This document shows positions 1 to 41,425 of a stretch of 64,000 bases of DNA, in pieces. Position numbers and translations under genes: made by a program. Within the stretch, counting starts at the first letter, position 1. Each line of letters opens with the position of its first letter. Source of the stretch: Gadus chalcogrammus (lineage: Eukaryota > Chordata > Actinopteri > Gadiformes > Gadidae); NCBI RefSeq assembly GCF_026213295.1, contig NC_079413.1:23695612-23759611 (forward strand), given 5' to 3'. The notes below the pieces were generated by a model. It ran no database searches. It saw only the letters and a program-made list of their open reading frames with translations, and was not told the origin of the DNA.

Positions 1-314
1 ATTAGGAAGCAATAAATAGAATAGTAAATGGCCAACTGAATTCATCATGAAAATAATTTTGTGTGTTCAGTCAGTCACAATAGGCTATAAAATACAAGTA
101 AATGCAAGACGCCTGTCGTGTCTGACGCACAAAATATAACCATTGTTAGCATTATTATTAAAGCATTATAACATTTCACAACAGACTGAATAAGGTTCAT
201 AATAAGGTGGCAATGTAGGCCAATAGTTTTTTAACCCCTAAAACACAGCAGTTGACTGATTCAGGGCCATGATACTAACATTTTTTAAAACCTAATTATC
301 TAAATGATCGGTTA

Positions 315-12076
<11,762 letters not shown>

Positions 12077-12412
12077 ATTGGCCACTGATGTTGTGATGAA
12101 GTGTTGCCTATCTTCGTTCCCCTCGACCTTGTTCGAGGTCGGTTCAGCGGTGCACCGGGTTTTGGTCTGTTGTGGGCTGGGTGTCGTATGATGCAGAGGT
12201 GAGGTAGACAGGTCGAGCCTCGGCGGCTGGGCCTGCTCTATCACAACCTCGGCCTTGTCTGCTGTCAGCGCCGGTGATTGAGGAGGGGAGGTCGGCGGGG
12301 GAGCTGGCAGAGAAACACGGACGTATTTGCTCGCTATTCGCCCAATCTCGGCGCCTTGATGGGTGCAAGTCGCTGGGGTTGGGGATAGCTTGGGCTCCAA
12401 AAACAGAAGCAC
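12077..12412 (-). other. usp7 5' leader, open in frame with the CDS
   Basis: The 336 nt upstream of the usp7 start contain no stop in the usp7 frame and reach an in-frame ATG at 12412. The predicted peptide is Pro/Thr/Ser-rich and unlike known USP7 N-termini. It is most likely 5' UTR; an N-terminally extended form cannot be excluded. Confidence 0.45.
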
Positions 12413-13980
12413 GCTAAATAAACGAATCGGCTATAACGTTACGCCGAGAAATGTGGGGCAATAGAGGCGAATTGAGAACCACAACCTGCAGCTATAGAAA
12501 AAAAATACCCCGCTATAGCAAGCTACCCGATGCTGGGTAGCCAACTAATTATATCGGTACAACAATAAAGGAACCAAAGAATAACTTGCTATCGTCGCAC
12601 ATTCAATAACTTTCTCTGCGATATCCCCAGTCCATGTACTCCTCCGATTGTCCCTCGTCTGGGGGAGAGCGGAGAAAAAGGCTATCCATTCAAACCAGCT
12701 TATAATTTGGAATGGCACTAATTTAGAAGTTTACAAAGAGGGGGATGCCACTGTCCAACATACGCACATTAAACCACTTTAATATACCGAACGACAAAAT
12801 ACGGCACCTCTTCGCATTTCAAATGTCTGATTCTATGGAGAAATTTGCCCGGTCATAGCCTGTGCCTCGCTCCCGTGGTTTGTGATGTTGACTCGAGGTA
12901 AATCTCAAAATGGCGGTCGCGCTCTTCTCTGAAATGTCACATCCGCATGGAGATCCAAACACTCGCGCACAGAGGCTGAAAAAAAAAGGGTCTGAAACTG
13001 TTATGACGGGCTTTGGAGAATTAAAGCCACTTTCCCAAAATGTATATATAGAAGGAACCCACACACAATTGTGTAGATTTGTCAGCCCGTAATAAAATAA
13101 CTACTATGAATAAATTGCTTTCAATAATTCGAATAGAAAAATATGAATAAGAGCAAATTAAGTATTTTAAATTGGACCTTCTTGCTACGGTATATAATAA
13201 CATGGCAAATGCACTTCTAAATTACTTAAAGACATCTATAGTATAAATTCATATATCCTGAGAACTTTACTGAGAAGTTATAAAATAATATCTTAAACAA
13301 AACCACTTTATTCCTATATTATATGCTATATTTATTCCAAAGCATATTATAAAGAAATGGTTGAATGATCGATTTAACTTATTTAAGGATAATCTTTCGA
13401 GGTAATGGGAATGCCTTTAGAATGCGAACGAATAAAAACTACAATAGGACTGGTCAGATAATAATAATAATATTAATAATAATAATAATAATTGGTCAGT
13501 TGGAAACGCATCAATAAGGTTTTCCATTTGTTGTATTTAGATATATTATTTGTTAAGCAAAGTAAAATTGTGCAATGTTCAGAAAATAAAAATGTAACGG
13601 TAAAACCACAGCGCGTATGGTAAATCCCAAGCTTTGGAACAACTAACCCATCTTACGTTTATGTTAAAATGTCGCCATCTATCGGCGAAAAGTGAATTAT
13701 TTTTAAGTGATTTATTTACAGATGTGATACGTATCATATTTTTTTATATGATGATACAGCAGATTTAAAGGATAATCAAGAATCAAATAGCGGTTTATAC
13801 TTGTCTTTGGGTCATTAGCTTATTGGAAATGTGTTGATTATGTTCGATTATTGGTAATCATTATGAGCATTAATTATATGAGATTAATTATAAGCATATG
13901 TGATATGTCGAAAACAGTCGAAAACTGTAATTTGTCACGAACATGCAGTCTTTAGAATATAAGCTTTCGTGTTTTCTGGA
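12413..13980. other. usp7-hapstr1 intergenic region
   Basis: Divergent intergenic DNA, AT-rich after about 13.1 kb. A YY1-like motif AAATGGCGG occurs near 12908 upstream of usp7. A short (TAA)n tract lies near 13459-13492. Nothing coding is supported. Confidence 0.5.
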
Positions 13981-13984
13981 GAGG

Positions 13985-14140
13985 ATCTTTTGTGTCATTT
14001 CGTGACGGGCGCCGAAATGGCCCAATCAAATCTGGAACTGGATTTCCAGGCCCGCCCCGTACATCGCAACTCCAGCCAATCACCCGTGAAGGGGTGGGCT
14101 TTAAACCATAGCGTGTTCGTCAGCCGTATATATACCCCAG
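13985..14140 (+). promoter_or_regulatory. Probable hapstr1 promoter
   Basis: A compact block about 200-340 bp upstream of the hapstr1 ATG contains two CCAAT boxes (gcccaatcaa near 14020, agccaatcac near 14075), a GC-rich ggggtgggc motif and a TATA-like tatatata at 14127-14134. Spacing fits a plus-strand start near 14160. The assignment is inference. Confidence 0.5.
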
Positions 14141-14324
14141 TGTCTGCAAGTAAAAAATAGTTGAGGCTCTTTGCTGACAATAGGAGAGTCTGATGATTGT
14201 TGATATAAGCAGTGAAAACATTAATAACCGGAATGAATTTAAGGACATAAATGTACATAATCCGTAGTCCTATTTTTATTTTTCAACATTAAATAATACA
14301 TTTCTATAAGGTTTGGGGTGGTAA

Positions 14325-17188
14325 ATGGAGGAGAAGAAGGAAGACGGAGACTCGGAGATTCAGGAACACGGACCCGAGCATTGGTTCTCAAAATGGGAGC
14401 GGCAGTGTTTGGCCGAGGCGGAGCAAAGGGAGCCAAACGAAGAAGAGGCCGATAACGACCAAGAGAAGCTGTGGCATCTCTTTCAAAACTCTGCTACTGC
14501 TGTTGCACAATTATACAAAGGTTCTAGTCCTTTTTTTGTGTTTACTACCATAGCTAGCTTTTAGCTAGTTTCAGCAGCGCTAGCAAGCTAGCCACACACT
14601 ACAATTGACGTCCACTTGCAATAGAAAGTCAACTAGGCTAACCAGCTAGCCTGTGATGTGTAGCAGCTGACTTTGTCAAAGCTAATTTTAGCTTGCGTTA
14701 GCAATATTTGGCGCTGTCCACCTCCTTAACCTCGTATTGCTGTATTGCTTACACGAAACAGTTCCCCAACAGCGGCTAACGTTTAACCACGTTGCTATTA
14801 GAACTTTAAGCACTATTGTGTAGTACAACAATATAAAACACTGTTTACCAACGCTGTAAGTATCCGGCAAAATTACAAAATGGCGATGGTAACAACAATC
14901 ATTGCTACGCGACATTGCTTACTGACAGCTTGCACTGGTACATTTCGTTTCGTCTTATTTTCTATTGGATGTCGTTGTACTTGGCTATATGCATAATCTT
15001 GCCAAATTAACTGAAGACAGGCGTTGGAGTATGTTGATGACTCGAAACTGAAAGGTTTGACGATACTTGGTACATTCTCTGCAACGTACAGCAAGGGTTA
15101 GAATCGAACAAAATGGCGAGGAAATTGCCTGTCTCTTGTGGACAGACCAAGATAAACAGTCTGCATTTCATTCTACCAGGGCAGCCATTCCAGCTAAACT
15201 GAAGGCAATACTTGTAAGGGCAATATTCATTGATTGTGGTGAACTTCTCAAGCAACCCGCAATCCCATCCAGCACACAGTATGTGTATTCAAATGTTGCA
15301 AAACAAAGTACATTAAACCTAGCCTCTCGTCGAACAAACTTCGTTTTGATTGTGTCAGTTTTACCTTTTATAGTATTGGCAAAATGTCTACAGGAAAAAA
15401 GTATTTTTAATCCGTCCTCTCTCAGACTTAATGATTTACTTCCCGTTCCCCACAGATAGAGTATGTCACCAACAAGGTCTTTCGTTGTGGGTGCCATTTC
15501 AGAATGCTGCTACAGCAGTAACAAACCTCTACAAAGGTAACGGTTTTTAACTTTTTGTTCTGAATATCGAGTCAAACATTCTATTTTAGCTGTTTTGTCT
15601 ACACAGTGAAAACTGCCCCGGCAAACTAGTCACACTGTATATTCAGCCGACTACTAATGACAGAATTGTATATAATCATGTTTTCGTTTTGTGGATCAAC
15701 AAGATGAAACCATACTATTTTTATCTGCATGTATAAAATGGCTTGTCAATTATGCATCATGGTGCTGTAGGTACGATTTGAGAGTTATGAGAGAGAGCCA
15801 GGTTTTGTAACTAAACCAAATGAAAGTCCGTGCCCTCTGCTCCTTCCTTTTTGTACTTTCTCTGCCATTGAGAAGTGTTGCCTTAGAAGCACCTGTGATT
15901 GACAAGCAAAATTAATTCTCAGAAGCAATCAAGGAAAGGATGCCCTGATTGGTCAGAATGACCCTAGGGGTTTCTAACATCGAAATGGGGTCATAAAGAG
16001 GCAGAGGCAAGCACCTTGAAACAGATTTTCTCTTTGCTAATTTAAGTCACTAATAGCTAATGGATGGCTAGGCCTTTTCTAACCATTAACACCAAAATAA
16101 TATAGTTTTTTAAGAAACTATGCAGAAGAACGACACCTCTCTCTCCCTTCTTAAGTTTCTCCAATTCAAAAGCGATAGTCAAGCACCTGTGAACGACAGG
16201 CAAGATGCTCTGATTGGTGCAGGAAATCCACACTCAAAGGAGCGGTGATCAGTCTTATCAGAATATGAATATGTAAAGATGCACGATTTGTGGGTGTTTT
16301 TTAAGCTTTTTCATGTTTTTGTTTTTACCAGAAAGCGTGGAGTCCCACCAGAGGAGCTTTGATCTGGGCATCCAGCTCGGTCACCAACGCCGCAACAAGG
16401 TTGTTCTCCTCTTCCCGTTACTCCGTCGACAGACCTCTGTCAATGCCATTATTCTGTTTGTGATGGTAGATGTGATCCTCGTTCAGTTGATCAGGTCACG
16501 GTGAGGCGTGCAGGTAGACCTCTGCTGATGGAAGCTTTGATCTGCTCACAGGATGTTTTGGCGTGGGTGAAGAAGCGCCGGAGAACCATCCGTCGGGAGG
16601 ACTTGATCAGCTTCCTCTGTGGCAAGGCGCCTCCGCCCCGGAGCAGCCGGACCAACCCGCGGCTGGCCGTGCTCGCCCCCGGCCGCGCCAGCCCCTCGCC
16701 CGAGACGGGCTCCTCGGTGGAGACGGACCTCCAGCCGTTCAGGGAGGCCATCGCGCTGCACGGTAAGAGGAGGCCCCTCACGGGGGTACTGCCAAACCCT
16801 TCAGGGCCGTAGGGCTCCTGTTGCGTCACTAGTCTAGAACTACCTGAAGTCAGTTCACTAACGACCCCCCCCGTCCCCTCCAGGCCTCAGCGGAGCCATG
16901 GCCAGTATCAGCGTGCGCTCCGGGCCCCCAGGCTCCCCCACCCACGGGAGCGGCGGCGGCGGGGCCGGCGGAGGGGCGGGGCCGGGCCCGGTGTGTCGGG
17001 GGGGCCGGCGCAACGGCCTCCACGACGTGGACCTGAACACTTTCATCGCCGAGGAGATGGCGCTGCACCTGGACTCGACCGGCTCGGCGGCGGCCGGCGG
17101 AGGCGTGGGCGCCAGGAAACGGAACTCCGCCCAGTGTAGTGATGTCATCACAGACTCACCCACCCACAAACGGAACCGGATGCTCTAA
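14325..17188 (+). CDS. hapstr1: HUWE1-associated protein modifying stress responses (C16orf72/TAPR1)
   Basis: Small nuclear protein that binds the E3 ligase HUWE1 and tunes stress responses. Five coding exons (14325-14520, 15456-15536, 16332-16399, 16552-16762, 16884-17188) give 286 codons plus TAA; the human protein is 275 aa. Recognised segments are EIQEHGPEHWFSKWERQCLA and LWHLFQNSATAVAQLYK (exon 1), SLWVPFQNAATAVTNLYK (exon 2), VLAWVKKRRRTIRREDLISF (exon 4), and RRNGLHDVDLNTFI plus the C-terminal DSPTHKRNRML (exon 5). Splice phases are continuous. Exon 5 carries a Gly/Ala/Pro-rich stretch, GC-rich in sequence and longer than the mammalian counterpart. The divergent position next to usp7 matches human 16p13.2. 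Start chosen by homology. Confidence 0.95.
15885..16020. repeat. Dispersed repeat shared with 27395-27530
   Basis: This stretch of a hapstr1 intron reads like a diverged copy of the 3' half of the SINE-like unit in dus1l. Both contain ctgtgattgaca followed by atgccctgattggtca and an agaggcag block in the same order. Confidence 0.6.
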
Positions 17189-20100
17189 GGGGACGGGGCG
17201 CTCCGCGGGCATGGGGCAGGGGCCACGGCTTTGGTGTGGCATGGATGAGCTGGAAACAAACTCGGTGGGCTGTTAGCGAATCTGGGGCTGGAACAAGCCA
17301 ACGGGATGTGTCGGTATCTTTTATGTTGTGAGGCTGAATGAGGTTCCCCGTCCCCCTTCCCCTACAGCCTGCTGTGGAGATCGCACTCTGGGTTTCTCAA
17401 TGGACTAAGAATAGAGGGTGCTGAACGAGATGCATACAGTCTCACTGAATGTCCAGAGTAACACGACTGAATGGAGCAATCGGAACGGAGAAAGTAAAAG
17501 GGACGTGTGTAGCCTCCATCGGCGAGAAAGGTAGAGTGGGCAGGACGACCTCACTGCACCACGCCCAGAGCCACTCCACCTTCTCCTGATCAGTAACCCC
17601 AACCCCACCCTCTTAAGGATGTAAACTCCACCCATCAAGGACACCAAGGCTGATGTTTCACTCTGTGACGCGGTAGTTCTTCAAACCTCAGAACAACATG
17701 TAGGCAGTCCCATCTCATCCGTGTTCCGTTTTATCTCCTTTTCTATATGGCTGAATGGCAGGAACTTCTGGTCGTCCGTTACAAGTCACAACCATCAAAT
17801 CTTGAAAATCGACCATGCACGTCGACACTATTGGTCCGATTGGCAGAGAAGAATGCTCTGTGAGCCGGTAGCAGCAAACTTGTCTTCTCGACAGTCGGCC
17901 CTCCAGCTACAAAGTGCAGGCTTTTGACATTTTATCTACCACTGTCTGCCAAGATACTTCAATAGTCATACGAATTTGGCTTTGCCAGATTTTTTTTTCC
18001 AACTACCAGTGTTTAACTTTGTTTGTTGCCACCGTTATGGACAGTTTAAATTCACCTTTTTGTGAATGGTTTCCTTTTTTTAAATTCTTATTTGAAGGGT
18101 TCGAAGAAACCTCTGTAGTCCCAGCCCTTGTGACCCCGCCCCCAACATTACAATGCAGCTGCTGGTTTATGTGACGTGTGAATATTCAAAAGGAGATTTG
18201 CAATAATCAGATTCTTAGCACTTATCTTTCACCCCTAAGGCCGTGTTCACATCTAGCGTTTTTTGGAATAGGGAAAAGTTGAGCCGACCGTTTTTCCAAA
18301 AAAAAATAAAAGCTGGCAGCGTTTCTTTTCCTAAAAGCGTTTTTTCTATCGCCTAGCAATGACCCCATTCTAGACCCGACGTTACTCGCCTACTACGTGT
18401 CCAGGCTAGAGCCCATTAGACATGTCGTAGAACTCGACATGTTCTGTAATTAAAACTATTAACCGCTCCACCTGCACTTTCCCGAGTGATTTGTCCGCCA
18501 TCGTTTCTTGTTTTGACAGTTGAGCGTTGTGTCCATGTTCCGCTTGTGATTGGTCAGTTGCCCAACAGATGCCTGACGTCGGCCGCTTTCTTCCTGAAAG
18601 TTTAACTTTTTTTCTACGCTGGGAGAGGCGTTTAAAAAAAAGCGTCCGTGACTTTTTCCAGAAACGCTCTGCTCCATAGGAATATAATGTAGAACAAGCG
18701 CTGGCAGATTCAAACAACCTCTAGATGTGAACACGGCCTAACTCATCAAAACAGTTCAACTCTTGCATTATAAGTATGTTGCAGGGTTCCTCAGCCGATA
18801 CGATGCATTAGCCGTGTTCCTGGCGTGGTGGTTGGTTTAGAATGAACCATTTGAAACCGGTGGTGCCCTAGTTGAAACCACTGCCCAACTCAGCACAGGC
18901 TCAAGTAATCCTTATTGGGAGATAATTGATAAGCAATGCAAAAGAACCCAGACACCCACGAGTGCTTACCCAACAAACCATCCACTTAATTTATCAAAGC
19001 TTTAAGGTGAGGAGAGCAGAGGAGAAAAGTGCATTGGAAAAGTTATGCTAAGATACTTGTCTTGGTATAAAGTGGAGTACATAGGATGGATTTTCCAAGA
19101 AAGTTTTGCCGTAACAAAGATTTACAGCTGAATGGCGTGCTGAAATCAAAGCGTTGTCACGGAACCAACGAAACCTCAGAAGACCTGAATTCACAAGATT
19201 AAAAAGTATGCCCTAATCACATGTGTGCAGTGCAACTTCTCATCACGCAATGCTATTATATATTTATATAATGTCAATGCAATGCCATTTTAACGCCTCA
19301 TACAACGCCCAACTTAAGAAGACTTGTTTAATTCCCTTCAAAGTTTATATCTGGTACATTGTTATTTTATTGTATGCCAAACTTGAACTGGTTACATGTT
19401 GATCAAAATATTCAATGCATGTTTAGGCTTTTTGTAAATCTATCATTATTGCATAATAGCAAATAAATCTGGTATTAAATGGAACATGGGAAGTGATCAT
19501 GTTACTGAAAATATGTTGGCACATGCTGTGAAGGGATCTAGACAAGTAAACTTGAAATGGGATCGTTACAGGATACAGACGCCTCATTAATGGTGTCAAG
19601 CAGCCAGTAATGGAGAAGGACAGAGGTGCAATTTTAAGAATCTTTGCCATGAAAATCATTTGTGTGTGCGTGTTACAAAGTGTAGAATCATGCTGCTTAA
19701 GATGATGCTATGCTAAAAGGAGGATTGAATTTAGAAGACAATTCCAACAGGGCATTTGATCTAGCTGTACTTGGGTTTAATCGACTGTTAAAACACCATG
19801 GCATGACCTCTGATGTTCAGCTGCATCCATTAAGCTCTTGGTACATAGTTCAAAGTAGACCTTTCTCAAATAGTAAATGGGTGGGGAAATTTGGGGCATA
19901 CTTACAAGAAGCAGCTGTGATTCACACCCCCTGAAGTATGTTCAGATTATCTACTTGGTCTCGACAGGCTTTTCCTAATAGGGTTTTAGCATCTGTTCAA
20001 TTAACACTTGCCTTCCTGCCCATGCCCACTAATGACCTGGGCAACAGATTTTATTTCCCATTTCACCTCCCCGAACCAGTCAGAGGTCTTCATCACATCT

Positions 20101-20265
20101 GTCCCTAAGAGGCCCACTCATGCCACGACTCTCTGGAGCCAACACTATTATCAGCGCTTTCTTGATACTTATTTGTTAAAAAATATTGCTAATCTATATA
20201 CTTAACATTTAGGTGTTGGTATGATATATGTTGTTCACATTGTGAAATAAATAAAACTAAACCAT
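17189..20265 (+). other. Probable long hapstr1 3' UTR
   Basis: About 3 kb after the stop codon has no supported coding exon and reaches overlapping AATAAA signals near 20245-20255. A long 3' UTR is known for this gene in mammals; here the extent is inferred. It contains a MITE at 18239-18738. Confidence 0.45.
18239..18738. mobile_element. PIF/Harbinger-type MITE
   Basis: A 500-bp element with inverted ends ggccgtgttcacatctag at 18239 and its complement ending at 18738. It is flanked by TAA at 18236-18238 and 18739-18741, a TWA target duplication. It lies in the probable hapstr1 3' UTR. No transposase is visible. Confidence 0.85.
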
Positions 20266-21782
20266 TGAATTGCAATTTGATGTACTATGTTTAATAAAAA
20301 AAATTAGGAAATCTCAAGCTTCTTGCTGATTATTTAGCAACTGCAATAAAACACTGAATTCCAGAGTAGGCCTTATCCAGACTGGCGAATCTACAATATT
20401 TATCAAGGTTCACTGCTGTTGGAAGTGACTTTTAGGATCTTTGTAAATATTTACAATTGATATTGCTTAAAAACATTGTTTAATATTGAGTGGTCAAATA
20501 ATCATGTCATAACTAGTTCCGATCTTGATAAAAATCCAATTAGTATAGCCCTTTACAGTCTATGCTATGGACGCAAGCCACTAGATGGCAATAGAGCATT
20601 AATCTATTTCCAAAGCAGTTTCAGATTTGTGCCTTTAAAAACAACGCTAAATTTACGTATCCCACGAGTCTGTTGTAAATGTACAAACTTGTCGAGCGGT
20701 TTTTAATAAGTGGTTATTAAACAGACAAAATTGAAACTGCCTAGGCTAATTTACACCAATTGTTATTACTTGAAAGAAAACATGGCCAATATTAAATAAT
20801 CGCTATTAAATAAAAGATTAGTAGTGTTCAACAGGAACAACCAGAGTGTTTCTCAACGATATCCACTGCATTCCTGTGAGTCATTCCAGTCAATTTAAGG
20901 ACCTGCCCTGTGACATTGTGATATCACAAATGGGAGTGTGCACCCAGTTTCATGTTGGATAGATCCGTCTACTATCCTGCCCAGGGGAATGTACCAAGTG
21001 GTACGATTTAAATGGCTAATCACATTCACACCTTGTGGTAAAATAGGGGCCCTTTAATGTGACAACAATGAAAATGGTTTCAATCTACGTTCAAGTTGGG
21101 ACTAAGCTATGACTGCAAACAATTCAGCCCCATTTACCGGTTGGTCCATAAATTAAGAAAAGGGCTAAACCTAATACAAGCCTTGCCCCATCAGTCCTCG
21201 GTCAACTTTATGTCTTATGTGCTACTATTATTCTACTTGCCACTTCTCCCCATCAAATGAATAGACATACAATGTACATTTATATCCGTAGCAGGTTGAG
21301 AGAGGTTACGGCCAATGTAAGCATAAAATAAATAACATCACTTGTTTTCAAGCAAATTAGCAAATCCTGATGGTTGAATCAAATACTAGGAGATATATTC
21401 ACCGTGGGCACCTGTAAGCTCCACTAAGGATAATGACACGTCAAACAAAGTTATACAAAGCAGAAAAGGTATCATTTGAAAAAAATCAAGCCTTACGCAA
21501 TCAATACATTTGAAAGATTAAAAAGTACAAGTATCCATCCAAAATAAGCGGGGAAAAAACAAGGATGACAGCTGCTTTTCAACGCGCTTTTCCTCCTAAC
21601 AAAGCGGTTCATTGACGTTGAACTTTGTGCAAACCACTGCTGCCCAGGGCAACTGGGAGCACCGAACAGAAGAAGAAGCGGGGAAAAGTTATTACATTTG
21701 CATGTGACTATGGTGTGATTATTCCAAGGTTCCTAGGTTCTTGAGGTGGTGGTGGTGGTGGTGGGGGTGGTGATGGTGGTGA
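20266..21782. other. Intergenic, convergent hapstr1/dctn5
   Basis: AT-rich DNA between two convergent genes; it includes the dctn5 3' UTR. I see a short (GGT)n-like tract near 21746-21782 and nothing coding. Confidence 0.5.
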
Positions 21783-30427
<8,645 letters not shown>

Positions 30428-30543
30428 GGACCCGCATTCCCGTTCATATTCACGACCTCACATTATCATCTCCCGCATTATGGCTATAAAACTGTTACAC
30501 GTCTTTGGTCTGCGGACGTCTTTTATTTTCGTTTTGTTCGTTC

Positions 30544-30549
30544 ATTAAA
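30544..30549 (+). terminator. dus1l polyadenylation signal (ATTAAA)
   Basis: An ATTAAA hexamer lies 117 nt after the dus1l stop, followed by aatgaagtc; plausible poly(A) signal. Confidence 0.5.
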
Positions 30550-30559
30550 AATGAAGTCA

Positions 30560-31290
30560 AATCCAGCATTCCCAGTCGTGCTCTCTGAACATGGCGTTCA
30601 GGAGCTTAAATGTATCTCCCAACGTTAGACCACCTGATGCCTTCCTGTGTGTTAACATTAGGATGTGTAGGCCAGTCCAGGGTCCAGTGAGTTTAGTTTA
30701 ACGGCCACTGGATGGAGTGAAGGGCGTTGACCGCAGATCTAAAACCAATAAACGGTATCCTACCACGCCGTGGTTTCACCTCAGGTGTGTCAAAGCAGAG
30801 TGGGTCCCTGTACAAATGGCACCAACCTGTGAGCCTGGTGAACTGATTCTGGGAATTCTGGACTTGATGTGGGCTGTGCCCAGTGGCTGAGTGTTTCATG
30901 ATGGTGGGCGAAGGCTGCAGACTAGTGACTACCAGGTCGCATCCATCAACAAAGTTACAAGTAGGACGGTTGATAAATCAACTTACTACACGTCAACACG
31001 CAACACTTCAATGTCAATGCTTTTTCTAACACTAGTTTGTAAACACGCCTCTGACAGCTGCTGCCTCTGATCTGGGCCGATGCTGACCGGCTTATGGCCG
31101 CTGAACAGCACACATTCTGTAACGCCATGGATCTCACAATGAGCCCACTCAACCAAATGGTCAACCATCACTAAACCCCACTTGATTTATTTGATCCTTT
31201 TCCACTAAGGTTGAAATATTGTGTGTTTGACCCTGGTTTGGGGTAACCAAACCGGGGATTAAGAACAGCGAGTCTGGTAAACGTTTTGCG
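30560..31290. other. Intergenic between convergent dus1l and gps1
   Basis: About 0.7 kb without a supported gene or repeat. Confidence 0.5.
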
Positions 31291-31293
31291 ACA

Positions 31294-31299
31294 TTTATT
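31294..31299 (-). terminator. gps1 polyadenylation signal (AATAAA)
   Basis: AATAAA on the minus strand, about 320 nt downstream of the gps1 stop codon. Confidence 0.5.
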
Positions 31300-31619
31300 T
31301 TAAAAGCTCATTCTGTTGAGGTCTCGAACGGTGATGCGTATTGTTAGGTCACAACTAAAGTGCATCTCTTAACATACAACAGCAGCAGCTGCTCTGCTGC
31401 CAGCCACCTGCCAAACAACATTCTTTTAACAATGATGCATAATAAGTTCATGATAAACCGATGCAACTATATTATCGGACGAATTTATGGTCCTTTCGTT
31501 ATGCATTAGCTCCAATACCGGGAAAGTAACATTTTGGGCATCGACCATGGCAGCGTCCGAATTAGAGAGGGCGGGACTCTTGTTGAATTTAGACAAAGTC
31601 TTCCGTCTTCGGGACCTCT

Positions 31620-40083
<8,464 letters not shown>

Positions 40084-40162
40084 CTCCGGGATTTGCGACT
40101 TTTGTCCACCAGGTGGCGTTGTGCTGCAGTATTATAATAAGGAGGCGGTCGTTGTGATTTAT

Positions 40163-40202
40163 TGAAGCATATATGTAGCAAAATTCAAATGGCAATGCAA
40201 TT
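40163..40202. repeat. Fragment of the fold-back element end, 80 bp upstream of gps1
   Basis: The stretch containing agcaaaattcaaatggcaat matches the outer end of the fold-back element at 47395 and 61290. It sits between the gps1 start and the left edge of duplicated copy A. Confidence 0.75.
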
Positions 40203-40392
40203 CAGTTTATCCAGATCTTGAATAGATAAAAAAGTCTCTTGCAAACAAACCACATCCGCATGCTCAAAGAGTTTGTCCCTTTATACAGAATTTAAAAGAA
40301 ATAATCCAGTCCAAAACAATGATCCAAAAAAGTATGATTTCCTCCAAATACATTTAAGATTTATGTTTATAAAACTTTTTTAGCCGAAGTGA

Positions 40393-40394
<2 letters not shown>

Positions 40395-40440
<46 letters not shown>
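40395..40440. repeat. (GT)n tract before the TM exon, copy A
   Basis: About 46 bp of GT ends 15 bases before the acceptor of the transmembrane exon (starts 40456). The copy B tract is about three times longer. Confidence 0.95.
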
Positions 40441-40442
<2 letters not shown>

Positions 40443-41274
40443 TACCCCTGAACAGCTCTATGGTTTCACATCACTGTCATTGTGAGCATCGGACTGCTGA
40501 GTATTCTCCTCATCTCCCTGCGCTTCAGTGAGTCTAAATCATATCCTCCTAAATAGAATTACAATACAGTATAATCATAGCATTAATTGTATTAATAGCA
40601 ATGATAATGTTAAATATTGTTTTTGTTAGATTTAGTGATAATAATAGGGTTAGCACACATACACCGCACGCACACCCATAAACACAGAATACACACACAC
40701 AAACAATCCACACGCACGTGCATGAACACACACGCACATGCACACACACTGCACACACGGGCGTGCTGATGCAGACGTTTCAAGACAAGGGCAGCGCAGG
40801 ACACCGCATACACACACACACACCACACACACATGCACACACGCACGCGCACACATGCACGTGCATACACACACTGCACACACGCGGATGCAGATGTTTC
40901 AAGACAACGGCAAGATTGAGATAACAGCCCCGCCGTCGACACACTCTCCCACCTGAGCCTTATGTCCATCATAGACACTTTTCTGCAAAACGTTATTTTT
41001 CTTTAAACATTATCCACCACATTGAGCCTCCCGAAATGTCTTGTAATATTGAAATCCCCCCTGCCCCCTGCCGACTGTATCAGTTGTTTTATTTTTCTTA
41101 TGTTTTATGGGCTATGTGTGACTGTAGGCTACTGCTGCCTCTCTTGGCCAGATCACTTGAAGAGATGTTTAATCTCAATGACGCATTCTTCTGTTAACAA
41201 TAAAAAAACATCTCTCACGTCAGGTAGCCAATGTACAATCTGTAATCTTGCCCTCACAATCTTGCCAATCAGTG

Positions 41275-41425
41275 TTCAAGAGCGTGGCCACTGAGGGACG
41301 TAACGTAACGTAACAGCCAATCGGCGTTCTTCAGCGTGGCCACTGAGGAACGTAACGTAACAGCCAATCAGCGTTCATCAGCGTGGCCACTGAGTGACGT
41401 AACAGCCAATCAGCGTTCAACCGGC
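41275..41425. repeat. CCAAT-containing ~50-60-bp tandem repeat, copy A
   Basis: Roughly three imperfect units of gtggccactgagggacgtaa plus cagccaatcagcgttca. Each carries a CCAAT box and a CRE-like gacgtaa. It lies in the intron after the TM exon. Confidence 0.8.
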
